64,000 nucleotides of DNA, from contig NZ_BNAW01000026.1 in assembly GCF_014654205.1 (NCBI RefSeq), positions 1-64,000 of the forward strand, read 5' to 3'. Positions 8,520 through 18,812 of the stretch are shown here, in pieces. Position 1 is the stretch's first letter, and every line of letters starts with the position of its first letter. This stretch comes from Amycolatopsis bullii. GTDB lineage: Bacteria; Actinomycetota; Actinomycetes; Mycobacteriales; Pseudonocardiaceae. A program made the translations under genes and the position numbers. The notes below the pieces were generated by a model. The model did no database searches, was not told the origin of the DNA, and was given only the letters and a program-made list of their open reading frames with translations.

Positions 8520-8852
8520 TCACACCTTGGCGCCGGCCCAGGTCCGCACGACGCCGTCCAGCACGTCGAGCGGCAGTTTTCCGCTGCTCAGCACGACGCC
8601 GTGGAACTCTTTGAGGTCGAAGGCGTCGCCGAGGGCTTCCTCGGCGAACCGGCGCAGGCGCTGCATTTCCCGCCGCCCGGTCAGGTAGGCCACGGCCTGA
8701 CCGGGCTCTTCGATGTACCGGTCCGTCTCGGACTGCACCTCGACTTCGCTGAGGACGGTGTGCGCGCGCAGGAATCCGGCGCACTGCCGCCGTATCCAGC
8801 GCAGCGCGTTCAGGCCGGTGTCGGCCACCAGCCGGGCCGCGCGGACCGAGTC
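8520..8852 (-). pseudogene. C-terminal remnant of a DUF885 protein
   Basis: The last 110 codons of an open frame match the C-terminal end of DUF885 proteins, a family of about 550-600 residues related to metallopeptidases. Recognisable parts are RAARLVADTGLNALRW, the HTVLSEVEV helix, DRYIEEPGQAVAYLTGR and GDAFDLKEFHGVVL. The frame continues upstream to an ATG at 9176, but that part has no DUF885 character and lies in lower-GC DNA. About four fifths of the family length is missing. I therefore call a decayed gene, cut near 8852. It lies 53 bases upstream of the response regulator start, in the same direction. Confidence 0.6.
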
Positions 8853-9390
8853 CTCGGCGACCATGCCTGGCCGGGAGCGGCGATGACCGACGGGCTCGAC
8901 GACACGTGGGGCCGGCTGATCTTGAAGGGCCGCCAAGACCTTGGCGACGAGCGCCGTGCCACCGGCGGCTCGTCCGGGGTTCCGTGCTCCGACTTCACCG
9001 TCTCGACATCGGGAACCGTGCGCGAAGCTGTCCGCGCGATTCGAAAGGTATTCGAGGATCTCCATGGAGAGCAATTCCGGTATATACCAGTATTGGCGTC
9101 GATTCAGCCGTCGCAGGGTGCTGAGCTGCGAAAGCAAGGGTATGACCGGAATTTCCATGGACGGCTCTTTGGACACTTCGCGCCCTTTTGGACGCCATCT
9201 TCCGCCGATACGTGCGTCCGCGCGGACCGGAGTGCGAATATCGAGGCGTTCCCGTCAGTGCGGTGCCGTACCGGTGGGGAACGTCCGGCGTCGAGTGCCA
9301 CCTCACGCCGGGCGTGGGATTTCGACGTCTCCGACTTCACCGAATCCATCGTTGCCCCGGGCACCTGAGGGCAGCTCCGGGAGGCCGATC
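8853..9390. other. Gap without a convincing gene, locally lower GC
   Basis: About 540 bases between the DUF885 remnant and the next ribosome site. Open frames exist on both strands, but none has a recognisable family, a good ribosome site or the window's codon bias. GC drops visibly around 9030-9180. That part holds a TATA-like palindrome GGTATATACC (9079-9088) and an imperfect inverted repeat: TCCATGGA plus AATTCCGG (9061-9080) against CCGGAATT plus TCCATGGA (9146-9161). This looks like decayed or acquired DNA, possibly with a promoter. Confidence 0.5.
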
Positions 9391-9648
9391 ATGCGTACGA
9401 GGGAGCGCGGGCCGTGTGCGCTCGTCGCGGGCGACGAGCCGTTTCCGGTGCCGGGTACCGGTGCCATCGTGGTCACGATTCTGCTCTGGCTGGGGATCTT
9501 CCTGTTCGAAGGGGCCCAGTTGCCGGGCTTGCTCGCGATTCTTGCGGGAACGGGTCTCTCACTCGACTCCGTTGTGGGTGGGGCACGGGTGTTCCGGCTG
9601 GATCTCCGCCTTTCGGTGGCAGTCGGCGAAGCCACCGGACGCCGCTGA
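9391..9648 (+). CDS. Small membrane protein (85 aa)
   Basis: The ATG at 9391 has a good ribosome site (GGGAGG at 9379-9384). After about 25 polar residues the product has one long or two short hydrophobic segments (about 26-60: AIVVTILLWLGIFLFEGAQ then LPGLLAILAGTGL), then an amphipathic tail. I do not recognise it. Its TGA overlaps the ATG of the following helix-turn-helix frame (TGATG at 9646-9650), which suggests translational coupling and that the two genes act together. Confidence 0.55.
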   Translation: MRTRERGPCALVAGDEPFPVPGTGAIVVTILLWLGIFLFEGAQLPGLLAILAGTGLSLDSVVGGARVFRLDLRLSVAVGEATGRR

Positions 9649-10261
9649 TGAGCATCCGGGTGGCTCATCGAGGCTGGTGGAGCCGGCCTCCGGTGCGAGC
9701 GAAGCTCGCTGGTCCGCGTGGTGCTCCGCTCCCCGGCGAACGTGGCCCGGATACCTTTCGCATCTCGGGCAGGGTGACGCTGGCTCCGGAGGAATTGACG
9801 CTCACCACCCTCGACGGGTTCCTGGCCGTGCTGCGCCTCGTGCTCGAGCGGTCTGGTCTGACAGCCGGTCAGGTGGCAGCGAAGACGTCGATTGCCCGGA
9901 GTTCCGCCTACAACCTGGTTTCGGTGTCCAGAAGGGACTGCCGGTCGACCCCGACCAGGTCCTGCTCTTCCTGACCGGCTGCGGATTGCGGATGGACCAG
10001 GTCGACGAGGTGATGCGTGCCTGGGGGAGGATCGCTCTCGAACGTCGCAGACGCCGAGCTGCCGTCGAGGTCAGGCCGGAGCCGGCCGTGTCCCGCCGGG
10101 GCGCGGAGGTGGGCGTCGACCGGTGTCTCGAACAGCTGCGGCTCGTCCGGGCGGCCGGTGACCTCGACAAGGCAGTCACATGGGCACGGAGACTGACCTC
10201 GGCGCTACTGGCCGAGAAATCTGTTGCGCATGTCGCTGCGCAGGCAATGCACGGTGGATGA
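9648..10261 (+). pseudogene. Frameshifted XRE-like helix-turn-helix gene
   Basis: The frame starting at ATG 9648 encodes, at about nt 9800-9920, a helix-turn-helix like those of actinobacterial XRE-type proteins (LDGFLAVLRLVLERSGLTA, then GQVAAKTSIARSSAYNLV). It then runs into an unrelated tail and stops at 9974. Its natural continuation, KGLPVDPDQVLLFLTGCGL and a following helical, Arg-rich region, lies in another frame that ends at 10261. The frames meet near 9917-9930, consistent with loss of one base. The options are a mutation, a sequencing error or programmed -1 slippage; I see no strong slippery heptamer. The intact protein would be near 200 residues. It overlaps the stop of the small membrane protein gene. 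Confidence 0.6.
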
Positions 10262-10265
10262 CGAA

Positions 10266-10297
10266 CCGGGCCGGGAGCGGATTCGCTCCCGGCCCGG
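10266..10297. terminator. Strong bidirectional hairpin
   Basis: A perfect 14-bp stem: CCGGGCCGGGAGCG (10266-10279), loop GATT, CGCTCCCGGCCCGG (10284-10297). It sits between the convergent helix-turn-helix frame (end 10261) and the GH3 gene (end 10304), so it can end transcription from both sides. Confidence 0.75.
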
Positions 10298-10303
10298 TCG
10301 CCG

Positions 10304-12952
<2,649 letters not shown>

Positions 12953-12990
12953 GGGTCTGGTCCATTCTGCGATGAACGGCGGACCGGCCG

Positions 12991-13020
12991 ATCCTCACCG
13001 GGCGACGGGGAGGCAGTCAA
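12991..13020 (-). promoter_or_regulatory. Candidate promoter of the GH3 gene
   Basis: Read on the minus strand, TTGACT (13020-13015) and GAGGAT (12996-12991) are separated by 18 bases, close to the actinobacterial housekeeping pattern TTGACN/TAGRRT. They lie 39 bases before the ATG at 12952. A small GGTGGC/GCCACC hairpin lies further upstream at 13076-13090. Confidence 0.45.
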
Positions 13021-13202
13021 GGGTTTCGATTGTTTGGAGGGCCTGTTAATTCTCGACATAAACTAAGAGTCGCTCGGTGGCGGAGCCACCCTTAACCGGC
13101 TGGGCGCCGAAGGTCAAGAGCACTGCGGGGCAAGGGTGTTGCCCGTCGGTCGCCGGATGCGTCCATGCGGGTGATTCGCCGCGGACGTCCGGCCCGGCCG
13201 GG

Positions 13203-13745
13203 TCAGCTCAGCACCGAGCCCGGCAGCTCCTCGAAGATCAGCCACGTCCGCGTCGACCGCACCCCCTCCAGCGCCTGCAGCCGCTCCAGGACCACGTCCC
13301 GCAACGTCGAGTTGTCCGGGGTCCGGACCAGCAGCAGGATGTCGAAGTCGCCGCCGACGAGGGCCACGTGGTCGACGTACGGGATCTCGTGCAGGTCCGT
13401 CGCCATCGTGCGCCAGGACGTCTGCTCCACCGTCACCATGATGTACGCCGACGTCCCGAGGCCCGCCCGGCGCGGGTCGATCCGCGCGCCGAAGCCCGTG
13501 ATCACCCCCTCCGCCATCAGGCGCTCCAGCCGCGCGTACGCGTTCGTCCGCGAGATGTGCAGGCGCTCCGCCAACGCGCGCACCGCCAGGCGGCCGTCCG
13601 CGGACAGCTCCGCCAGCATCGCCCGGTCGACGTCGTCCAGGGCCGGGACCGTTCGTCCCGCCAGACCGCCGTGAGCCAGGACACCTGTGGACGTTTGGTC
13701 AGCAACGACCGCCGCAGAAGGCCGTTTGTCGCTCATTTCCGCCAA
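13203..13745 (-). CDS. Lrp/AsnC-family regulator (BkdR-like by context)
   Basis: A 180-residue regulator with an N-terminal helix-turn-helix (about 35-85: LDDVDRAMLAELSADGRLAV, then ISRTNAYARLERLMAEGVI). A C-terminal RAM ligand-binding domain follows (about 95-170, with VALVGGDFDILLLVRT). It carries an unusual N-terminal extension of about 30 residues; a second ATG at codon 4 is an alternative start. It is divergent from the 2-oxoacid dehydrogenase operon, with 68 bases to the E1alpha ATG. This matches bkdR next to bkd genes in Pseudomonas and Streptomyces, so control by branched-chain amino acids is inferred. Confidence 0.85.
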   Translation of the reverse strand: MAEMSDKRPSAAVVADQTSTGVLAHGGLAGRTVPALDDVDRAMLAELSADGRLAVRALAERLHISRTNAYARLERLMAEGVITGFGARIDPRRAGLGTSAYIMVTVEQTSWRTMATDLHEIPYVDHVALVGGDFDILLLVRTPDNSTLRDVVLERLQALEGVRSTRTWLIFEELPGSVLS

Positions 13746-13813
13746 CCCTTGAACACAACACCGCCGAGAACCACCATTTCAGCATCATATGTCTGGGAGA
13801 GGTGGTGTGCGTC

Positions 13814-14890
13814 ATGGCTGCGGAAACCCTGCTGCCGTCCGCTGCCCCGGTGCGGTTCGTCGCCGAGGACGGGCGCCGTGCCGACCAAAACGGCGGGTAC
13901 GGCGAACCCGCCGGGGACCGGCTCAAGGAGGCCTACCGGCTGATGGTCCTGGGCCGCCGGTTCGACGTCCAGGCGACCGCGCTCACCAAGCAGGGCCGCC
14001 TCGCCGTCTACCCCTCCAGCGCCGGTCAGGAGGCCTGTCAGGTCGCCGCCGCGCTGGCGCTCGAAGAGCACGACTGGCTCTTCCCGACCTACCGCGACTC
14101 CGTCGCCCTCGTCGCCCGCGGCCTGAAGCCCGGCGAAGTCCTGACGCTCCTTCGCGGCGACGCGCACTGCGGCTACAACCCCGTCGAGACGCGCGTCGCG
14201 CCTCAGTGCACTCCGCTCGCGACGCAGACTCTGCACGCCGCCGGGCTGGCGCACGCGATGCAGCGTCGCGGCGAAGACGCCGTCGCGCTCGCGCTCATCG
14301 GCGACGGCGCCACCAGCGAAGGCGACTTCCACGAAGCCCTCAACTTCGCCGCCGTCTTCAAAGCGCCCGTCGTGTTCTTCGTGCAGAACAACCGCTTCGC
14401 CATCTCGGTGCCCTTCGAGAAGCAAAGCGCCGCCGAGGCGCTGGCGTACAAGGGCGTCGGCTACGGCATGCGCTCGGAGCAGGTCGACGGCAACGACGCC
14501 GTCGCCGTCCTGGCCGTCCTCGACGACGCGGTGAAGCACGCACGCGAAGGCCGGGGCCCGGTGCTCGTCGAGGCCCACACCTACCGCATCGACGCCCACA
14601 CCAACGCCGACGACGCCACCCGCTACCGCGACGCCGAAGAAGTCGCGAAGTGGCGCGAAGCGGACCCGCTCAAGCGCCTCGAGACTTACCTCGAGAGCCG
14701 CGAAAGCCTGACCACGGAAGAAATCGAGCGGTTCGCGGCCGACGCCGAGGTGTTCGCCCGGTCCGTCCGCGACACGCTGAACGCCGAGCCCGAACTCGAC
14801 CCGCTGTCGCTGTTCGACCACGTCTACGCGGCACCGACCCGCCAGCTCGAAGCCCAGCGCGCCACCCTCGAAGCCGAACTGGAGGCCTGA
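13814..14890 (+). CDS. bkdA: Branched-chain 2-oxoacid dehydrogenase E1 alpha
   Basis: The alpha subunit of the thiamin-diphosphate-dependent decarboxylase of the 2-oxoacid dehydrogenase complex. It acts on the 2-oxoacids of valine, leucine and isoleucine and supplies branched primers for fatty acids. The 358-residue protein shows the ThDP motif (GDGATSEGDFHEALNFAAVF, ending VQNN) and E1alpha helices with YPSSAGQEACQV. I prefer ATG 13814, because GGGAGAGG lies 11 bases upstream; an in-frame GTG at 13802 lies inside that site. Its TGA overlaps the E1beta ATG (TGATG). Pyruvate or acetoin specificity cannot be excluded by sequence alone; the Lrp neighbour favours branched-chain substrates. Confidence 0.88.
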   Translation: MAAETLLPSAAPVRFVAEDGRRADQNGGYGEPAGDRLKEAYRLMVLGRRFDVQATALTKQGRLAVYPSSAGQEACQVAAALALEEHDWLFPTYRDSVALVARGLKPGEVLTLLRGDAHCGYNPVETRVAPQCTPLATQTLHAAGLAHAMQRRGEDAVALALIGDGATSEGDFHEALNFAAVFKAPVVFFVQNNRFAISVPFEKQSAAEALAYKGVGYGMRSEQVDGNDAVAVLAVLDDAVKHAREGRGPVLVEAHTYRIDAHTNADDATRYRDAEEVAKWREADPLKRLETYLESRESLTTEEIERFAADAEVFARSVRDTLNAEPELDPLSLFDHVYAAPTRQLEAQRATLEAELEA

Positions 14891-15885
14891 TGACGACCAC
14901 GATGGCGCAGGCCCTCAACGCGGCCCTGCGGGACGCCCTCAAGGACGACGACCGCGTCCTCGTCTTCGGCGAGGACGTCGGCACGCTCGGCGGTGTCTTC
15001 CGCGTCACCGACGGCATCACCGCCGACTTCGGCGAGGACCGCTGCTTCGACACGCCGCTCGCCGAATCCGGCATCGTCGGGTTCGCCGTCGGGATGGCCA
15101 TGGGCGGGTTCCGGCCGGTGGTCGAGATGCAGTTCGACGCCTTCGCCTACCCGGCGTTCGAGCAGATCACCTCCCACGTGGCGAAGCTGCGCAACCGCAC
15201 CCGGGGCGCGCTGGAAATGCCGATGGTCATCCGCGTGCCCTACGCCGGCGGCATCGGCGGCGTCGAGCACCACTGCGACTCCAGCGAGGCGTACTACACG
15301 CACACGCCGGGCCTGCGCGTCGTCACGCCGGGCACCGCGCAGGACGCCTACGACCTCCTTCGCGACGCCATCGAGTCGCCGGACCCGGTGGTCTTCCTCG
15401 AGCCGAAGTGCCGCTACTGGTCGAGTGAAGAGGTCACCTTCACCCGCAGCGGGCCCCGCATGGACCAGGCCTTGGTCCGCCGGCACGGCAAGGACGTCAC
15501 GCTCATCGCGTACGGCCCGATGGTCGCCACCGCACTGGAAACCGCCGAAGCCGCGAAGGCCGAGGGCTGGGACGTCGAGGTCGTCGACCTGCGCTCGCTG
15601 TCGCCGTTCGACGACGAGACCGTCACGGCTTCGGTCCGCCGCACCGGGCGGGCCGTCGTCGTGCACGAGGCCGCCGGGTTCGGCGGGTACGGCGCGGAGG
15701 TCGTCGCGCGCGTCACCGAGCAGTGCTTCCACCAGCTTCACGCGCCCGTCCTGCGGGTCACCGGGCTCGACATCCCGTACCCGGCGCCGAAGCTCGAGCG
15801 GCACATGCTGCCGGACGTCGACCGGATCCTCGACACGATCGCGCGCCTGCAGTGGGACGACACGCCGGTGGTGGCCGGTGCCTGA
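14890..15885 (+). CDS. bkdB: Branched-chain 2-oxoacid dehydrogenase E1 beta
   Basis: The beta subunit that completes the E1 heterotetramer and binds the pyrimidine part of ThDP. The 331-residue protein begins with the family-typical TMAQALNAALRDAL, then VFGEDVGTLGGVFRVT, TPLAESGIVGFAVG, and QFDAFAYPAFEQI. A C-terminal transketolase-like domain ends near GLDIPYPAPKLE. It is translationally coupled: the ATG at 14890 overlaps the stop of E1alpha, and its own stop overlaps the E2 start by 8 bases. The length is normal. Confidence 0.9.
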   Translation: MTTTMAQALNAALRDALKDDDRVLVFGEDVGTLGGVFRVTDGITADFGEDRCFDTPLAESGIVGFAVGMAMGGFRPVVEMQFDAFAYPAFEQITSHVAKLRNRTRGALEMPMVIRVPYAGGIGGVEHHCDSSEAYYTHTPGLRVVTPGTAQDAYDLLRDAIESPDPVVFLEPKCRYWSSEEVTFTRSGPRMDQALVRRHGKDVTLIAYGPMVATALETAEAAKAEGWDVEVVDLRSLSPFDDETVTASVRRTGRAVVVHEAAGFGGYGAEVVARVTEQCFHQLHAPVLRVTGLDIPYPAPKLERHMLPDVDRILDTIARLQWDDTPVVAGA

Positions 15886-17059
15886 CTTCCTGCTGCCGGA
15901 CCTCGGCGAAGGCCTCACCGAGGCGGCGATCGTGGACTGGCGGGTCAAGGTCGGCGACACCGTCGACGTCGACCAGGTCGTCGTCGAGGTCGAGACGGCG
16001 AAGGCCGCGGTCGAGGTGCCGGTGCCGTTCGCCGGCGTGGTGTCCGCGCTGCACGGCGAGCCCGGGCAGCTGCTGCCGGTCGGGGCGCCGCTGCTGAGCG
16101 TCGGCGGGTTTTCCGAGCCGGGCGTCACGACGTCGTCCGGCAGCGGCAACGTCCTGATCGGGTACGGCACCGCGCCGGCCACCCGGCGCAAGCGCGCCCG
16201 GCGCCCGGTGAGCGTCACCCCGCCGGCCCGGCCGCAGCAGCCCGGCGTGATCTCGCCGTTCGTCCGGAAACTGGCGGCGGACAACGGGATCGACCTCGCG
16301 AAGCTGACCCCGAGCGGGCCGGACGGCATCATCCGCCGCGCCGACGTCGAAGCGGCGCTGAAGAAGCCCGCCGCGAAGGGCAAGCGCATCCCGCTGACCG
16401 GCGTGCGCAAGGCCGTCGCCGACAAGCTTTCGACGTCCCGGCGGGAGATCCCCGAGGCCACGGTCTGGGTGGACGTCGACGCGACCGGGCTGGTCGCCGC
16501 GCGGGCCGCGCTGAACGCGAAGACGGACCAGCCGGTGAGCCTGCTCGGCCTGATCGCGCGGTTCGCCGTCGCGGGACTGCGCAAGTTCCCCGAGCTGAAC
16601 TCGCGCGTCGAAGGCGACGAGATCGTGCTGCTCGACGAAATCCACCTCGGGTTCGCCGCGCAGACCGACCGCGGGCTGGTGGTGCCGGTCGTGCGGGACG
16701 CGGGAGCGCTGTCCACGCGCGAGCTGTCGGCGGCGATCGGCGATCGCGCCCGCACCGCGCGGGAAGGCAAGCTCGCGCCCGCGGACCTCACCGGCGGCAC
16801 CTTCACGGTGAACAACTACGGCGTCTTCGGCGTCGACGGCTCGGCCGCGATCATCAACCACCCCGAGGCGGCCATCCTCGGCATCGGCCGGATCATCGAC
16901 CGGCCGTGGGTGGTCGACGGCGCGCTGGTGGCCCGGAAGATCTGCGAGCTGACGCTGGCCTTCGACCACCGCGTCTGCGACGGCGGCACGGCGGGCGGGT
17001 TCCTGCGGTTCGTCGCCGACTGCGTGGAGTCGCCGGTCACCGCCCTCGGGGACCTCTGA
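15878..17059 (+). CDS. bkdC: Dihydrolipoyl acyltransferase E2 of the 2-oxoacid dehydrogenase complex
   Basis: Transfers the acyl group from E1 to CoA through its lipoyl arm. The 393-residue protein has one lipoyl domain (1-75) with the lipoylated Lys42 in VETAKAAVE. A basic linker and a peripheral-subunit-binding domain follow (about 125-160: SPFVRKLAADNGIDL). The catalytic domain (about 170-393) carries FDHRVCDGG, with the active-site His. I chose GTG 15878 because the lipoyl domain starts at residue 3; the frame is open far upstream only by chance. No E3 (lipoamide dehydrogenase) gene lies in the operon, so a housekeeping E3 is presumably shared. Confidence 0.92.
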   Translation: MPDFLLPDLGEGLTEAAIVDWRVKVGDTVDVDQVVVEVETAKAAVEVPVPFAGVVSALHGEPGQLLPVGAPLLSVGGFSEPGVTTSSGSGNVLIGYGTAPATRRKRARRPVSVTPPARPQQPGVISPFVRKLAADNGIDLAKLTPSGPDGIIRRADVEAALKKPAAKGKRIPLTGVRKAVADKLSTSRREIPEATVWVDVDATGLVAARAALNAKTDQPVSLLGLIARFAVAGLRKFPELNSRVEGDEIVLLDEIHLGFAAQTDRGLVVPVVRDAGALSTRELSAAIGDRARTAREGKLAPADLTGGTFTVNNYGVFGVDGSAAIINHPEAAILGIGRIIDRPWVVDGALVARKICELTLAFDHRVCDGGTAGGFLRFVADCVESPVTALGDL

Positions 17060-17070
17060 CGACTCACGAC

Positions 17071-17097
17071 TCACCGGCCGCGTTGGCCGGGTGGTGA
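17071..17097. terminator. Hairpin after the bkd operon
   Basis: TCACCGGCC (17071-17079) can pair with GGCCGGGTGGTGA (17085-17097), with a bulge, around loop GCGTT. It lies 12 bases after the E2 stop and 26 bases before the next ATG. A plausible but imperfect terminator. Confidence 0.35.
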
Positions 17098-17122
17098 CGG
17101 TGGTGGCACTTAAAGTGGTCGC

Positions 17123-17671
17123 GTGACGACACCGGCCCAGCACGACCGCGACCTCGCGGAGGGGCGCGTCGCCCGGCTCAAGCAGGACCTGCGAGACGGG
17201 CTCGCGGCGCCGCCCGGGGACGTCGAGGCGATGGACGAGCTCGTCGCGACGGCCCACCGGCTGCTCGACGCGGAGGTGGCGTTCGACGAGGCCCGGCGGC
17301 GGCTCGCCGACGCCGAGCTCGAATCCCGGCACGCGGCGACGCAGCGCGCGGTCGTCTGGTTCGCGGCCGCGCCCGTGCTCGTGCCGCTGGTCGCCGCGGC
17401 GCTGGTGCTGTTCGAGGTGCTTTCGCCGGTCTGGCTGCCGGCCCTGGTCCCGCTGTTCGGCGCGGGGCTGTGGATCGGCTTCGCGCCCGTCCGCCGGGCC
17501 GGCGCGGTGATCCGCGAGCGGAGGCGGGCGGCGTGGGCCGGCAGTGTCACGGCGTCGGTGCTGGTTCTCGCGCTGATCCCGTGGCCGGGGGCGGTGGTCT
17601 GCACGGTCCTGACGGTGCTGGGTGTCGCGGGCACGATCGCGCTGCTGTGGCGGGAAAGCCGGATCCCATGA
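17123..17671 (+). CDS. Membrane protein with coiled-coil N-terminus
   Basis: A 182-residue protein. Residues 1-75 are helical and charged, likely a coiled coil (GRVARLKQDLRDGL and EVAFDEARRRLADAELESR). Two hydrophobic hairpins follow, giving four segments at about 77-97, 102-122, 138-155 and 158-175. I do not recognise the family. The TGA overlaps the ATG of the next gene (ATGA at 17668-17671), and both have coiled-coil regions. A complex at the membrane is therefore likely; the role is unknown. Confidence 0.65.
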   Translation: MTTPAQHDRDLAEGRVARLKQDLRDGLAAPPGDVEAMDELVATAHRLLDAEVAFDEARRRLADAELESRHAATQRAVVWFAAAPVLVPLVAAALVLFEVLSPVWLPALVPLFGAGLWIGFAPVRRAGAVIRERRRAAWAGSVTASVLVLALIPWPGAVVCTVLTVLGVAGTIALLWRESRIP

Positions 17672-18636
17672 GCCACGGCTACGCGACCTACGGCGACGAC
17701 CCGGAGTTCACCCAGGAGTATTTCGACCCCGCCGACCCGACCCGCCGCGACCTCGACGAGCTCTTCGCGGCGGTCGACGGGCTGCGCGAGGCCGAAGATC
17801 GCCTGGGGCAGGAGGTCGCCGACCTGACCGAGCGGCTCGAAAGCGGCCCGGGCCAGGACGACCGGCTCGAGCTGCTCGGCAGGCGGCTGGACCGGCTGCA
17901 GCAGCAGGTCCAGGCCCTGGAGCGCGCGGTCCGCGTGTCCGACGGCGTCCCGCAGGTGAACCTCGACGACGTCGGCGCGGAGACGCGGGCGCTCGCGGCG
18001 GAGGCGGCGCGCTGGGACGACCTGCACAAGGAGCTGGTCACGAAGGAGCAGCGCGCGCGGTACGCCGACGAGATCGCGCACCTGGATTCGGTGCGTTCCG
18101 CGCTTTCCCGGTGCGACGCCGACCTGCTCGAGGTGGTGCGCGTGCTGGCGTCGACGGACCGAGGCGCCCGCGCCCGCGGGGACGCGGAGTCGTCGTTGCG
18201 GGCGTTGTCGACCCGGCGCCGGACGTTGCTGGACGAGGAGATCCCGGCGGCCGTCTCGACGGCGGACCAGGCCCGGCTGGCCCTGCGCGAGGCGGACGCG
18301 GTCGAGGCGCGGGTGGTCCCGCAGCTGGAGCGGGCCGAGCGCGCGTGGCACGACCTGCAGGTCCGGCTGCGGACCCGGATCACGGACGCCCTGGGCTCGA
18401 ACGCCCTGCTGCCGGCCTGGTTCAGCCACGCACTCGGGGTGGCCCCACCGCCCGGCACCTCGGGCGACGCCTGGATCCGCACGGCGGCGTCGGTCCTGGC
18501 GTACCGGGTGACGTTCGGGGTGACCGACCCCGCCCTGCCGCTGGGCCCGCCGCCCGGCGAGGCCGCGGACACGACGGAACGCCGCTGGACCTGGCGAGCC
18601 CGGCTCGAGTCCGACCTCGACGACCTCTCCCTCTAG
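17668..18636 (+). CDS. Coiled-coil protein of unknown function
   Basis: A 322-residue soluble protein. The N-terminal 45 residues are acidic and aromatic (YATYGDDPEFTQEYFDP). Residues about 30-235 form several predicted coiled coils (DRLELLGRRLDRLQQQVQAL; EQRARYADEIAHLDSVRSAL; VSTADQARLALREADAVEAR). The C-terminus (about 250-320) is more globular, with Trp residues. It is coupled to the upstream membrane protein by an ATGA overlap. It may be a cytoplasmic partner tethered at the membrane; no catalytic motif is visible. The two facing repeat arrays begin 8 bases after its stop. Confidence 0.65.
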   Translation: MSHGYATYGDDPEFTQEYFDPADPTRRDLDELFAAVDGLREAEDRLGQEVADLTERLESGPGQDDRLELLGRRLDRLQQQVQALERAVRVSDGVPQVNLDDVGAETRALAAEAARWDDLHKELVTKEQRARYADEIAHLDSVRSALSRCDADLLEVVRVLASTDRGARARGDAESSLRALSTRRRTLLDEEIPAAVSTADQARLALREADAVEARVVPQLERAERAWHDLQVRLRTRITDALGSNALLPAWFSHALGVAPPPGTSGDAWIRTAASVLAYRVTFGVTDPALPLGPPPGEAADTTERRWTWRARLESDLDDLSL

Positions 18637-18643
18637 CCGCGAT

Positions 18644-18812
18644 GTGATCGGCCGGGCATCTCACGTGATCAGCGGGGCATCACGTGTGATCAGCGGGGCA
18701 TCATGCGTGATTGGAGGGGCATCACGCTGATGCCTGCTCAATCACGTGAGATGCCTGCCCAGTCACGCGAGATGCCTGCCCAGTCACGCGAGATGCCTGC
18801 TCGATCACGCGA
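18644..18812. repeat. Two facing arrays of 21-bp repeats
   Basis: Four direct 21-bp units lie at 18644-18664, 18665-18685, 18686-18706 and 18707-18727. Their core is GTGATCAGCGGGGCATCAC, in which GTGAT and ATCAC are themselves inverted. After one base come four units in the opposite sense at 18729-18749, 18750-18770, 18771-18791 and 18792-18812 (core GATGCCTGCCCAGTCACGC), then a degraded fifth. The innermost pair forms a 17-bp imperfect stem (18707-18723 with 18729-18745) and a 5-base loop, extendable over the arrays to a giant hairpin. They separate two convergent genes, and the last unit supplies the final codons and stop of the minus-strand gene. There are no unique spacers, so this is not CRISPR. 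Confidence 0.85.

Noticed and set aside
8941..9648. 235-codon plus-strand frame as one protein
   Set aside because: Only the last 85 codons, from ATG 9391 with a good ribosome site, look coding; the upstream part lies in lower-GC DNA without family similarity.
18644..18812. CRISPR array
   Set aside because: The 21-bp units are contiguous without unique spacers, change orientation in the middle, and no cas genes are present.
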